A stretch of DNA of 64,000 nucleotides from Hevea brasiliensis. Taxonomy: Eukaryota > Streptophyta > Magnoliopsida > Malpighiales > Euphorbiaceae. The position numbers were made by a program, and so were the translations under genes. The first letter of the stretch is position 1. Each line of letters opens with the position of its first letter. Positions 32,490 through 44,162 of the stretch are shown here, one piece after another. The DNA is taken from NCBI RefSeq assembly GCF_030052815.1, contig NC_079495.1, positions 55,034,773-55,098,772 of the forward strand, read 5' to 3'. Under the pieces are notes generated by a model. The model searched no databases. It was not told where the DNA came from and was given only the letters and a program-made list of their open reading frames with translations.

Positions 32490-35078
32490 AGGAATGAAAG
32501 TGATTAATTAAGGTAATTGTGAAAATTTATAATGGAAATTAGGGTTTTGAGGTGTGAAACTTGGATTTAGCTTATGAAATTGTGAAAGAACATTATAAGG
32601 GTCAATTAGTGACCATTTTAGGTAAGTTGACCATAATTTGGACTGAAATGTAGCATGGCAAAGGGAATGAGTAGGCTGCCTTACAAGTGCATCAGGGTGA
32701 CTGAAATTTCAGTCCACTTGGACTGCCATATCTTGGGCTGTGTTGGTCCAATTGGTGTTTGGCCAACTGGACATGAAACTAGGCTTATAATGGCACATTT
32801 TTGCTGAAGAAACCATGCCCAAAAGACCAAAGCAAGTGGACCAAAAGTTGGCCCCAATCCGGATCCCCTGCAACAGCACCTGCAGAAATGACCAAATGAA
32901 CAGTAACTGTTCATTTGGCCATAACTCACTGTAGATTTGGTCAATTGACCTGAAATTTTTACAGCAACAGGTTAAGACATATACAAACAACTTTCATGAA
33001 GAAAGCTACCCCAAATTATGGCCAGAACCTATTCAAATATGCAGTCACAATCACTGTTCATGTTACTATAGATATGGTAATTTCTGCAGAATGGAAATCC
33101 GGCCAGCTGTGGTTTTTGGACCATATCTGGAGCTACAAAACTCCAAATGGAGTGATTCAGAAAAATAAATTCAACTAGACAAAATAAGGAACAACTTTTA
33201 TGCTTACCAATTCCTCAAATTTCCACTTTATGTGATTCTTAATGGAACAGTAAAGTTATGGTACAAAATCTGAAAAATCTGCTCCTTTGGTTTAATGCTT
33301 AGAAATGGTATTAACGCTTAATGCCAACAAGTTTTAAATACAAAATGTGGTATCTTTGAGAACTTAGGTTCAATAAATTTATTGTGTATGAAAAAGTCAA
33401 CATTTTGGTTGACCAGTAAGGTGAATAGTAAACAAAATGACACATATTACATAAGTAATACAACTTGAAATATAAATTGTAATTAACACAAATGGATTGT
33501 TTAGAGTATAAATGAGATAAAGTTATCATTAGGATTTACGTCTTTGTTTCAAATAGGATTATAATACCTTGTACAAAAATTGGTACATGAGAGGTAATAA
33601 TGTGAATACTAATTCATATAAATATTGTAACGATTAGATGAATCACATGGATGTGTAAATGGGTGAATTGCTCTCATCATGAGAGAAATGGAAATATTTC
33701 GATGTACAAATGGTACATGAAAATCGATTGATGTAAATTGCAATTAACGTGAATGGTATGATGAATGCATAAATTATATAAAAATGAGATTTGAAGATTT
33801 ATGCTTCTACTATAAATAAAATTAAAATACTATGAACGATAATTGGAACATAAAATGAAATAATAAAACTTATGAACATTTAATGATATTATGTGCCCTT
33901 GTATTGCCTAGACATGTGTGTCGGATTGGATAGTTTGGCATGCCAATAGGGTATTGTTTTAGCGATCGCGAAGGCTTTATGCTGTATTCATGGCTTTATG
34001 CCCGTATTCATGGCTTTTATGCCCGTATTCATGGCTTTTATGCCCGATTATGTGATATCATGGCTTTTAGCCATCTTGTTTTATACGTGGTTGGCGTTCT
34101 GCGTCCCATGGTATGACGGCTGAGACACGCGGTGTCGGTGCCAACGACCCGTTATCGATCCGATCGTTCAGTATAGGTTACTTGGGCATGGAAAAGTATA
34201 ACTGTAATTGAACTGATTGTTAAAGAAAATACGAAAATTAAATATCAGGAATGATTATGATAGAATACAAAGAAACTCAAGATCATGAAGAAAATAATTA
34301 ATAAAATGCATGAAGAAGTTAATATCATAAAACGTAATTAGCCCTCGACTAAACATTAAGTTGGTAATTATTCAGTTCTTATGAACACAATGGCTAAGAA
34401 ATTATGATTTTTATTTGCATATTATATTTTCTTGTATTATTGGAACCACTAAGCTTTATGCTTAGCGCGTCACTTTTGCAACGCGTAGGTACTGAAGATT
34501 TGGACAGAGGGCCCAGTAAACCACAGATTGGGTAAGGCCGTTCACAGTTCTGCATAGTGTCTGTGTCACCTCACCGTCTGCAGTGCATTGGTAGGACACT
34601 AGGTGTCATTTTGATATTTTGTAGCTAATTTTGATTTTCTCATATGTAATTAAACTTGTATAATGTATATTGATGTTCATGTAAATTATGAAAATTGTAT
34701 TTGTGAATGGAAAAGAGAATGTTTATTTGTGATTTATACTTAATTATGACATGTGATGGATGATTGAGAACTGAAATTGGAAATTGTTGAGATTTTGATA
34801 TTGGAGTTTGTGAATGATGGAATAAGAATATTGGAAGTGTTTTTAAGAGGTTCCGAAGAACTATTTTCTCCATTTTTAGCCGGTACTCCGCCGGATTTTC
34901 TTTAAAATTTTCGAAACCTCAAATAAATAATACTTTTGATATATGGCTAAAATAAATTATATTTCATAAATTATATTCACAAGCATGATATAAATTAATT
35001 AAGGTATATTAGAATGTGCCGGTACACCGTGTGGCATTACTTACTCGGGTATACTGTACACGGGTAAGGGGTGTCACA
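32342..35078 (+). repeat. C 3' LTR, second part (after D)
   Basis: TATGT at 32342-32346 is the D target duplication. The rest matches 17690-20401 of the 5' LTR and ends GGGTGTCACA at 35078, followed by the element's own duplication TGGAG. It contains (AT)28 at 32431-32486. The stretch 33960-34180 differs from 19280-19500 in a dense cluster. Confidence 0.95.
32431..32486. repeat. (AT)28 microsatellite in the C 3' LTR
   Basis: There are 56 bases of pure AT, 20 longer than the 5' LTR counterpart at 17771-17806. Confidence 0.97.
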
Positions 35079-35623
35079 TGGAGGCATTACTTGTATGGTG
35101 AAAAGTGCTACATTTACACGGACCACAAAAGCCTGAAATACTTGCCAACCCAGAAGGAGCTCAACCTTAGACAGAGACGATGGATTGAGTTCCTAAAGGA
35201 TTATGATTGTGTAATTGACTACCATCCTTGAAAGGCAAATGTAGTTGCTGATGCTTTGAGTAGAAAATCCATCACAGCTTTGAGGTCATTGAATGCCCGT
35301 CTAGCTTTGGTTCGAGATGGAGCTATTTTGGCTGGGTTGCAAGTGAGGCCAAGCCTGTTACAGCAGATTTTAGATGGGCAGAAGGTAGATGAGAAGCTAA
35401 AAGCTATTATGAGAAAAATCCTAGAAGGGAAATAAACTGACTATGAAGTGAAAATAGATGGGTGTCTATACTACAAAGGAAGACTGTGTGTACCAGATGA
35501 TGGGGAATTGAAGGCCAGTATTCTAAAAGAGGCACACACCAGTGTGTATGATATGCACCCAGGAAGTACAAAAATGTATCATGATCTAAAACTTCAGTAT
35601 TGGTGGCCTGGTATGAAGAAGGA
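35079..35623 (+). pseudogene. B1 pol: RNase H end and integrase zinc-finger start
   Basis: It continues the B1 frame broken by C. Reading from TGG at 35079 gives [20 protein letters not shown] (RNase H) and ADALSRK. The integrase N-terminal finger then begins (HTSVYDMHPGSTKMY, LQYWWPGMKKD). Stops occur at 35229-35231 (TGA) and 35433-35435 (TAA). The finger is cut by solo LTR G after its His pair; the Cys pair (CLTC) lies beyond it, after 39805. Confidence 0.92.
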
Positions 35624-38600
35624 TGTCACACCCTACCCCTCTGTAAGGCATAACATGATCCCGTAGTATACCTAATGAATTACCAACTCCGTCTACTGAT
35701 AATCCATTAAATACACTACAAGGGATTTTAAAAACTTCTCTTACTTCTTTTACAGTGGTGAGCACTATTTACAGGTGTTAAAAACTTTGTGAACTAAAGT
35801 GAACCAGCTAACTCATTTGGAGTATTTGGAATTTCTGTAAAAATTTTAGCAGAGTGCCATCTATATTTTGGATAAAACAGTTCTTCAGAAAACCTGTAAA
35901 AAAAAACACTTCAATATTTGTCCAAATCTCAACTCCAACATTTTCTAAACTCAAATCCATAGTAATTTTTCAAAGACTGGGATAAAGGAAATATAATACA
36001 AATTTTTTTTACAAGTTAAAATAACTCATAATTATTTTACAGCTACAATGTACAATTTTTATTTACAACTGCTCAAAACCAACAACAATATGTACATACA
36101 GTGAACATACATTACATTACAAAATACAAAATACTGGTATACTCATTATACCCGGTAGTCTCGCGCTGGAGGTACTAGCAGCCTAATCTGCTGCCTTGTC
36201 TATCTGTCTACCTGCGGCAGCAATAAAAAGCTATCGCTGAGACAATGTCTCAGTGGTGCACAACATTAACCAAATACAACTTTAAATCACAATTCACAAG
36301 TTATATAAATAGTGGATACTTAAAACCATAGTTAATTTCAAGACAATAATTGTCAACCATAATTTAAACTCCATTTCTCAATATCACAATAAATTTTAGT
36401 AAGTCAGATCATGGTTGAATTCAAAAGACAGTATATGTCCATAAGAGTTTAAATTCATTTCACAATCTCATAATAAATCTCAATAATCAAAACATAGTTA
36501 AATTCGAAAGACAGTAAATGTCAATAAGAATTTAACTCCATTTCACAAATTATCAAATCGCATAACAACACAATTTAGTCGAATAAGTTAAGAATACAGT
36601 GTTGCCAATTCATTCACAACTTAAGCCATGACACAAATTTCCGATCAATGTCGCGTTGTACACCACGACAAAGCAATCACAACCCCACTAATCGAAATCA
36701 ATGAGGAAGGGAGCTAGCTATATAATGAGTACTCATCCGATCACCTCAACTGGTAAACCAGAGAGGGAGAAAAATAAACTATCACGACTCCATAAATGGA
36801 GAAGGAAAATAAACGATCACAACCCCATAAATGGAGAAGGAATGATATGATACTATCATGCTAAGTGTGAACACAAAATCAATTCCAAACATTTTATTCA
36901 AATGATTCGTGAGAATCCGATAAATTTCCAAATTTATAATTTCATTCACAAAGTGGCAACACAATTCATAATTATCTTTAATTTCCACAAAAACCATTTA
37001 CAGTGCTTTTCAATCAATAGTATCCATCAAATCATTTACACTGCTTTTCAAGCAATAAATATCCATTCAAACACATTTTCACAATTTAAAATAATAATGT
37101 ACAAATAGTCATAATTCATTTCAATTGAAAAATTCAAAAGAAATACTGTTGTGCACAAACACAATTTAAATTAATAACATACAATTAATCATATGAAATC
37201 TTATTCAGAGTAAAATCAGTTGAAAACTAGTTGTGCACAAACACAATTTAAATCAATAACATACAATTAATCATATGAAATCTTATTCAAAGCAAAATCA
37301 GTTGAAAACTAGTTGTGCACAAACACAATTTAAAACAATAGCATACAATTAATCATATGAAATATTATTCAAAGCAAAATCAGTTGAAAACTAGTTGTGC
37401 ACAAACCTCTGATGACTGTCTCCCTGGTCTGGACTCAGTGTTTCCTTCCCTTTCCCTGAGTCTTTAGTAACTGAGAAACACAATTTGAAGTGTTTCAGTA
37501 CTAAATTATATTGTCTCTATCGATAATGTTTGGTAATTAATTCACTGAAAGCTATTATTCACTGAATACCTTTATTTGCTTAATCACCTAATATACCGAC
37601 CCTCGATGCGTTTTAGGTAAATTAGGTTTTAGTGTCATTAATATGTTACATTTGATAGGGTTTTAGGGTTGGTACGTTTTGCCAAACTCATTTCCTTGTT
37701 TAGTGCATTTTAATGCAACTTGCTGGATTCCGGAATACTAGTTTGACCTAGCCGGACGACCTAGTTCCCTTGGTTTTCGGGTTTCAGTCAAAACTACAAA
37801 CTTGTAGATCTATGTCTTATGGAATGCGGGGCAAAATTTTAGGTCAATCCGAGTTAAGTAGACCAAGTTATGGTCATTATACTATTGCTGGTCAAATGGC
37901 ATCAAATTAGGTCAATTTTAGGTCAATTTGGTCAACTTTGGTTCGGCCAGTTTTTGGACCCGAACTTGTGCAAGTTGTTTGACTTGCTTATGGTCATTTC
38001 TGGGTTTTGGTGTCTTCATAAGACTTGTAGGTATGGGTCTTAACTATTCGTGGTTAAAATTTCAGGTCAGTTGGACTTGTTTTGAGTGAGTTATGGCCTA
38101 AACACTCACTGCTGCCCAATTGGTCATTTTTCAGGTCCTAATTGTACCTAATCCGAATTGGTCATTTTCTTAGGTCACCTTGCAAGCAGAATTTTGGTAT
38201 GTTTTCTCAATGAAAGTTGGCACATTTTGTGCCTAGTTTCACCTCCAATTGGTCTCATACAATTTGAGGTTACACATTTAAACTTATTGGCTAAAATGTA
38301 CACTGCCCTTAGTTACCTTGCTTAAACACACATCAATCACACACTTACCTTGCAAATATGTTTACTTCCCTACCAAATCTGTTTTGGTACATTACCAAAA
38401 ACATATTCCACTTTACATTAACATTACTTTGGGCAGATTACAATTATCCTCAACACACCAAATATAATTCACATTTACAAGTTCTAAGTACAATCACATA
38501 CACACCTAACCATTACAAATCTTACATACACTTTACAATATAAATCTATATACATATCCATCAAACTTCTATGTCAATATTCTGCCACCACCTTCATGAA

Positions 38601-39799
38601 CACACACATTTATTCAAGAACCTCCAAGCTGCCGAAATTCTTCCTCAATACCAAAGTGTCCTACAATCATCAATTTTCATCCAAGTGCAAAAATCACCTT
38701 ATACATATGAAATATTTTACTAGGATATTAAATCACCATAACCAACATAATTCTCATCAATTGTATGTACAAATACTTCATCAATACATGAATACATGGC
38801 TGCCCAAAAATGGATATCTCAATAACTCTTCAAACTTAAAAATTTCCTTCACAAAACCAACACCCATAACATGTACACAAAGTTTAACAAAGAAATCTTC
38901 AAAAATGCTAACTTACCTTATGGTTGGGGCTTGTTAAACCTTCACCAAACTTCTTGATTTTAGTAACAAACCCTTCCTTGTGATGTGTAGACAATTTTTC
39001 ATGAAGGAACCTAAGAGATTGGAGTTGAAATGGAGGGGTTGATGGAGCTTGCATGAAAATGGAAATGGAGGTTTTCTCTCCTCCTTCAATTCGGCTTGGA
39101 TGATAAATGAAGAAGATGAAGTTGCTGCTGGATATAGTGGACTTACATCAGCCTCATTTTGTGTTTAATTTATTCCTTTAGTGGCCCACTCACTCCATTT
39201 AATCATATAATAAGCCTAAATGTGTTATTTACACATTTTTCACTCCATTTTTGGTTATTTGTATTAGGTACCCCCAATTTAATTTTTCATTTTATTTTCT
39301 AAGTGTAATATTATTTATTTTTAATGGACATTTAGGTCAAAAGACAATTCGGGATGTCAAATGACCATAATGCCCCTGTTCGGGTTGCATTCCCGATTTT
39401 TCGGTAATACCGGGTTTTGTCTGTTTTTTGATTTCTCACTTTTCTTTGTACTAATTATTTAATTTTTCTTTGATCTTCCTAATGATATTTATTCTTCAAT
39501 AAGGGTCTATTTAGGTCCAAAAAATGTTTTCCAGGGTTCCCCGCAGTCCAGGGCTAGTCAACGGTCCACGCCGTGACTTCCCGGTGCGGTCACCCATCGC
39601 TAGGATTCCCGGCTCGCTTAACTTGATCACATTTCTTTGCTATTATTTTTCCTTTGTTTTTCTTGTATTTTCTTTTCTTGTATTTCATTATTTTATGTCT
39701 TCTCACTCATATCGAAGTGTAGTTCTAGGCATCCTAGCTGTCCGGACAACACTGGTCACCGGAACAGTAGAACGCACTACCGAACTTAGGGGTGTTACA
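35624..39799 (-). repeat. Solo LTR G of the A family (4,176 bp)
   Basis: It runs TGTCACACCC to GGGTGTTACA on the plus strand, like the A2 LTRs. It is flanked by the 5-bp duplication AAGGA (35619-35623 and 39800-39804) with no internal region, so it is a solo LTR left by recombination between two LTRs. It is about 600 bp longer than the A2 LTRs because of minisatellite expansion: an 82-bp unit x3 (37148-37393) and a ~85-bp module x3 (about 36328-36545). It is a diverged subfamily. Frames inside it, such as 38596-38937, are not recognisable genes. Confidence 0.92.
37148..37393. repeat. 82-bp minisatellite x3 in solo LTR G
   Basis: GTTGTGCACAAAC starts at 37148, 37230, 37312 and (partial fourth copy) 37394, an exact 82-bp spacing. 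The A1 and A2 LTRs have the motif once (for example near 3263). Confidence 0.96.
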
Positions 39800-41047
39800 A
39801 AGGACATAGCTGACTATGTGACTAAATGCTTGACATGTCAGCAAGTGAAGGCAGAACATCAAGTTCCATCAGGTTTGCTACAGCCTATACGCATACCTGA
39901 ATGGAAATGGGATCGGGTCACCATGGATTTTGTAAGTGGTCTACCTCTCAGCCAGAAGAAACATGATGCAGTATGGGTGATAGTGGATAGATTGACAAAG
40001 TCAGCACACTTTCTGCCAGTTAGGACTGACTACTCACTAGAGAAATTAGCAGAATTGTATATCAGTGAGATAGTTAGATTGCATGGAATTCCACTTTCCA
40101 TCATATCTGATCGAGACCCAAGGTTTACATCGAGATTTTGGAAGAAGTTGCATGAGTCCTTAGGTACACAACTCCACTTTCAGCTTTCCATCCCTCAGAC
40201 GGATGGGCAATCAGAAAGAGTAATCCAGGTAAACAATTGAAACCAATGGAATTGATACAAATATTGAATTAAAATGATAATAATAACATGAAATATATGC
40301 CAGTCCTTGAGGATATCTTTGAGGGTTGTGTCATTGAGTTTGAGGAAGTTGGGATAGATACCTCCCATCGCGTAATTTGCATACAACAATAGCTACCAAG
40401 CTAGTATCCAAATGGCCCCGTATGAAGCCTTTGTATGGGAGGAAATGTAGAACTCAGGTGTCTTTGGGTGAATTGGGTGAAGACAAGCGGTGGGGCGGAT
40501 CTGGTGAAACAGATCGAGGAGAAAGTGAAACTAATCAAAGCCAATCAAGGTTGCCTCGATGCATGTAAATCTTATGCCGACCTGAAGAGAAAAGAAATAG
40601 AATATGCGGTTGGCGACAAAGTGTTCCTCAAGGTGTCACCGTGGAAGAAGGTATTGAGGTTTGGAAGAAAAGGTAAGTTAAGCCCTAGGTTCATTGGCCC
40701 ATATGAAGTCATTGAACCAGTGGCCTATAGGCTAGCTTTACCACCAGAGCTAGACAAGATCCACAATGTGTTCCACGTGTCCATGCTCAGAAGATACCGC
40801 TCAGATCCTTCACATGTCATCTCCAGGGAAGAAATTGAAATACAGCCGGATTTGACATATGAAGAAGAACCTCTACGGATCCTGGCTTGGGAAGTGAAAG
40901 AGTTGAGAAATAAGCAGATTCCACTGGTGAAAGTGCTTTGGAGGCACCACAACACCGAGGAGGCAACTTGGGAAAGTGAAGAAACGATGAGGCAATAGTT
41001 CCCTCAACTGTTTGCATCAGGTAAATTTCGAGGACTAAATTTAAATT
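39800..41047 (+). pseudogene. B1 pol: integrase core and chromodomain
   Basis: It continues integrase after G: CLTCQQVK (finger Cys pair), TMDFVSGLP (first Asp), [13 protein letters not shown] (second Asp) and [10 protein letters not shown] (catalytic Glu present). A 74-bp foreign stretch at 40229-40302 then introduces a stop (TGA 40238-40240). Further frameshifts follow to about 40435. The C-terminal part (40560-40998) has [26 protein letters not shown] and [18 protein letters not shown], then a chromodomain ending in EATWE. A TAG at 40996-40998 precedes the natural end. A frame starting at 39524 that fuses solo-LTR sequence to integrase is a chance chimera. Confidence 0.9.
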
Positions 41048-41059
41048 AGAGGGGAAGAG
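41048..41059 (+). other. B1 polypurine tract
   Basis: AGAGGGGAAGAG lies one base before the 3' LTR and is identical to that of C. Confidence 0.88.
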
Positions 41060-41060
41060 T

Positions 41061-44000
41061 TGTAAAACCCTCCCTGTAGCAACTCCGTGCATTCTACTGT
41101 TCCGGTGACCAGTGTTGGTCCGGACAGCTAGAACGATCGGAAAAATATTTAAACTAAAGTGAGGGACCATAATTAACTCAAATATTAATAAGAAAAATTT
41201 AGTAAAAATTTTAGAAATAAAATACAACTAAGTCAAATGAGTCGGTGCCCAAGCGATGGGTAACCCAGAGAGAAGTTGCGGTTCTCGCAACTAGGAGCCC
41301 TAGACCCGGGGAAAAATTCATAAAATAATTTTTGGGACTCCAGAAAATGGTCATTGAGGTTCCTATGGCATTAGAATGCCAAGAAAATATTTAGAAAAAT
41401 TTTTCAATCGATACAAACAATTATGACCCGTTAAGCCAAACGGAGGGCATTTTGGTCATTTCGCCTTCAGAGGCGATTTTTGGCCGACTTGTCCAATTGA
41501 GTAAATAATTATTATGACATAAAATATGAAATAATATTGATGAAAAATTAATTTAAAGTTAGTAGAAAAGAAAAGAAAAGAAAAATCAATATAATGCAAA
41601 TTATGACATCATTATGATGTCATTTACAAGTTCCCACCAATTACATTTAAACAACCATTTAATTAACTAATAAAAGAGACAATAAAGACCAAAGAAATTA
41701 AAAAGAAAACAGCCATCTTCTTCCCTCATTCCAGCCGCATCATGGCCAAGGAAAGCCCTCCATTTCTTTTCTTCATTTTAGCTTGAAGATCTTTCCAACC
41801 TTACCCCAAAACCCTTAAGTCCCTTCACTAAAATTGGTCATCCAACCTTGCTAAAGTGTTTGGCAGCCTAGAAAAGGAAAGAAAGTGAAGTTTAAGCTTG
41901 GAAAAATTCTGCCCTACAAGAGGTTAGTGCCTATTTACACATAAATCTCTCTTATTCTATGTTAGAGACTTAAAATGAGTAAGGATTTGTGAATTAAATG
42001 AATAAAATTTATGTGTATGTACACCATGAATTTCGGCAGCCCTAAGGAAGGGATAAGATTGATTGTTTTTTATGGACTTAGAGTGGACTAGAGATCATGT
42101 TTAAAGAATATATATATGTGGATAATGAATTAGTGAGTTAATTAAGGTATCTTGTGTAAATTCATAATGGGAATTAGGGTTTTGGGAGTGAAACTTGGAC
42201 TTTGTTCATGAAATGGTGAGTGAACATTCTAATAGTCATTTAGTGACCATTTGAAGTAAGTTGACCATAATTTAAAGTGAATTAGAGTATTACAAACTGA
42301 ATTGGTATGCTGCCTAGTGAGAGCAGCAGGTGAGGCTGTGAGTCCAGCCTGTTTGGACTGCCATAACTCTGGCTGTGTAGGTTCAATTGGTGTTTGGCCA
42401 ATTGGAAATGAAACTAGACATATAATGGCACAATTTTGGTGAAGAAACCATGCCCAAAAGACCAAATCAAGTGGACTAAAAACTAGCCCCAATCCGGATG
42501 TCCTGCAACCAGATTCTGCAGAATGACCAAATGAATAGTAATTGTTCATTTGGCCATAACTCATTGTAGAATGGCCCAATTGACCTGAAATTTTTACAGC
42601 AATAAGTTAAGATATAGACAAACAACTTTCATGAAGAAACATACCCCAAATTATGACCAGAACCTATCCAACAAGGCAGTTGCAGTCACTGTTCACTGCA
42701 CTGTAGATATGGTCAGTTCAGCAATTTTTCAATCCGGCCAACTGTGGTTTTTGGACCATAACTAGAGCTAAAAAACTTCAAATGAAGTGATTCTAAAAAA
42801 GAAATTCAACTAGACAAAATAAGGAACAACTTTCATGTTTATCATTTTCTCAAATTCTCACTGCAACAGCAACTAATGGAACAGTAAAATTTAGGTATGA
42901 AAACTGAAAAATTCTGCTCCCTTAGTTTTAAGCTTAGGAATGGTATTGGTGATTAATTCCAACAAGTTTTGAATGCAAAATGTGGTACATTGGGAGTGTT
43001 AAAACCAATGTACCTATTTTCTATGCAAAAGTCTAACATTTTTGTTGACTAGTGAAGTGAATAGTAACACCAAAACTTGAAATTCAAAAATTGAAGAATT
43101 CAAAAGTATCAAATGCCCTAGTATACCTAACAAGATTGGTTTGGATAGTTTGGCATGCCAATAGGGTTCAGTTAGCGATCGCACATGGCATTATGCCATT
43201 CAGTGATTTCATGGCTTTTAGCCATTCGACATTGTGTTGATATTTGGCCTTGTGCCTATTGTCATTCTGATTTATTAGCGTTATGTTGCACACCGAGATG
43301 CATATGTGACCGATGGTGTGACGGCGAGGTACTAGATACCCAGTGCGGTTACCCGTTTATCCATCCGATCGTCAAAGATAGGTTACTTGGGCAACCAAAA
43401 GAATGAAAGTGGATAAATTTAACGAAATAATGAATATAACAAGTACAAAACAAGTAAGACATCGATACATTCAATGCATATTTACTTCTGTTATTTCCTT
43501 TTATTTTATTATTGGCACCACTAAGCATTATTGCTTAGCGCGTTGCTTTTGCCACGCGTAGGTTCCGAGATATCTTGTGAGAGCCCAGCAGACCATAGAC
43601 TGGGTGAGACCTCCTGTAGCTCTGCATAGTGTCTGTGTCACCTCACCATCCACAGTGCATTGGTAGGACACTAGGTTTCATTTTGGTATTTTGTAATTAA
43701 CTTTTATTTCCTTTTGTATAATTGAAACTTATGTAATGTATTTTGATGTTCATGTAAATAATGAAAATTGTGGTTATGAATGGAAAATTTGAGTATTTAT
43801 TTATTGTTTGTATATGAATACCATGAGAAATGAATGTTTGAGTAATGGAAAGGTTGTTGAAAATCATATTGAGACTTTGTTGATGAAATGGAGTTGGGAT
43901 TGTTTGGAAATGATTTTGGAAGTGTTTTTCCACGAGTTCAAGAACTGCTTTCTCCATTTTTAATTTGGTACTCTCTGGATTTTCTATAAAATTTTCGGAA

Positions 44001-44162
44001 CCTCAAATAAATTATAATTTCAATAAATGACTTAAATGAATTATATTTCACAAGTTATATTCAAAACTATGATAAAAATTAATTAAGATAAAATAGAGTG
44101 TTCCGGTACACCGTGTGACATAACTTACTCGGATATACTGTAGACGAGTAAGGGGTGTCACA
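41061..44162 (+). repeat. B1 3' LTR (3,102 bp)
   Basis: It begins TGTAAAACCCTCCC (one change in the terminal consensus) and ends GGGTGTCACA at 44162, followed by CTCCC. It is very similar to 10603-13715 except for a dense difference cluster at 43174-43580. Confidence 0.94.

Larger units (their letters stand above)
16733..35078 (+). mobile_element. Element C: gag-only (TR-GAG-like) LTR retrotransposon, split by D
   Basis: The 5' LTR is 16733-20401; the 3' LTR is 21832-22788 joined to 32347-35078. The TSD TGGAG is at 16728-16732 and 35079-35083. Net length is about 8.8 kb, but the internal region is only 1,430 bp: primer site, gag, a short stub of the start of protease, then directly the pre-LTR stretch (GGTAAATTTCGAGGACG) and polypurine tract also seen at the end of B1. 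There is no RT, RNase H, integrase or chromodomain. This matches the published class of non-autonomous TR-GAG elements. It must have moved using enzymes of a relative, most simply a B-type chromovirus. Confidence 0.92.
10603..44162 (+). mobile_element. Element B1: Ty3/gypsy chromovirus, plus strand, split by C and G
   Basis: The 5' LTR is 10603-13715 and the 3' LTR 41061-44162. The TSD CTCCC is at 10598-10602 and 44163-44167. Removing C and G leaves about 11.0 kb with a 4.8-kb internal region: primer site, gag, protease, RT, RNase H, integrase, chromodomain and polypurine tract. Its gag and LTR differ from the A family, but both LTR ends are similar, so A and B are related subfamilies. Frameshifts, stops and an RT catalytic substitution (IDD to IND) leave it inactive. 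Confidence 0.94.

Noticed and set aside
38596..38937. 113-codon frame in solo LTR G
   Set aside because: Its composition follows the AT-rich LTR. There is no homologous open frame in the A1/A2 LTRs and no known domain.
39524..40240. 238-codon open frame that looks like a novel gene ending in an integrase domain
   Set aside because: It begins inside solo LTR G, crosses the AAGGA junction and continues into B1 integrase; a chimera created by the insertion.
40229..40303. GT...AG intron in B1 integrase
   Set aside because: Removing it leaves the reading frame one base out of register with the conserved protein, and chromovirus pol normally has no intron here.
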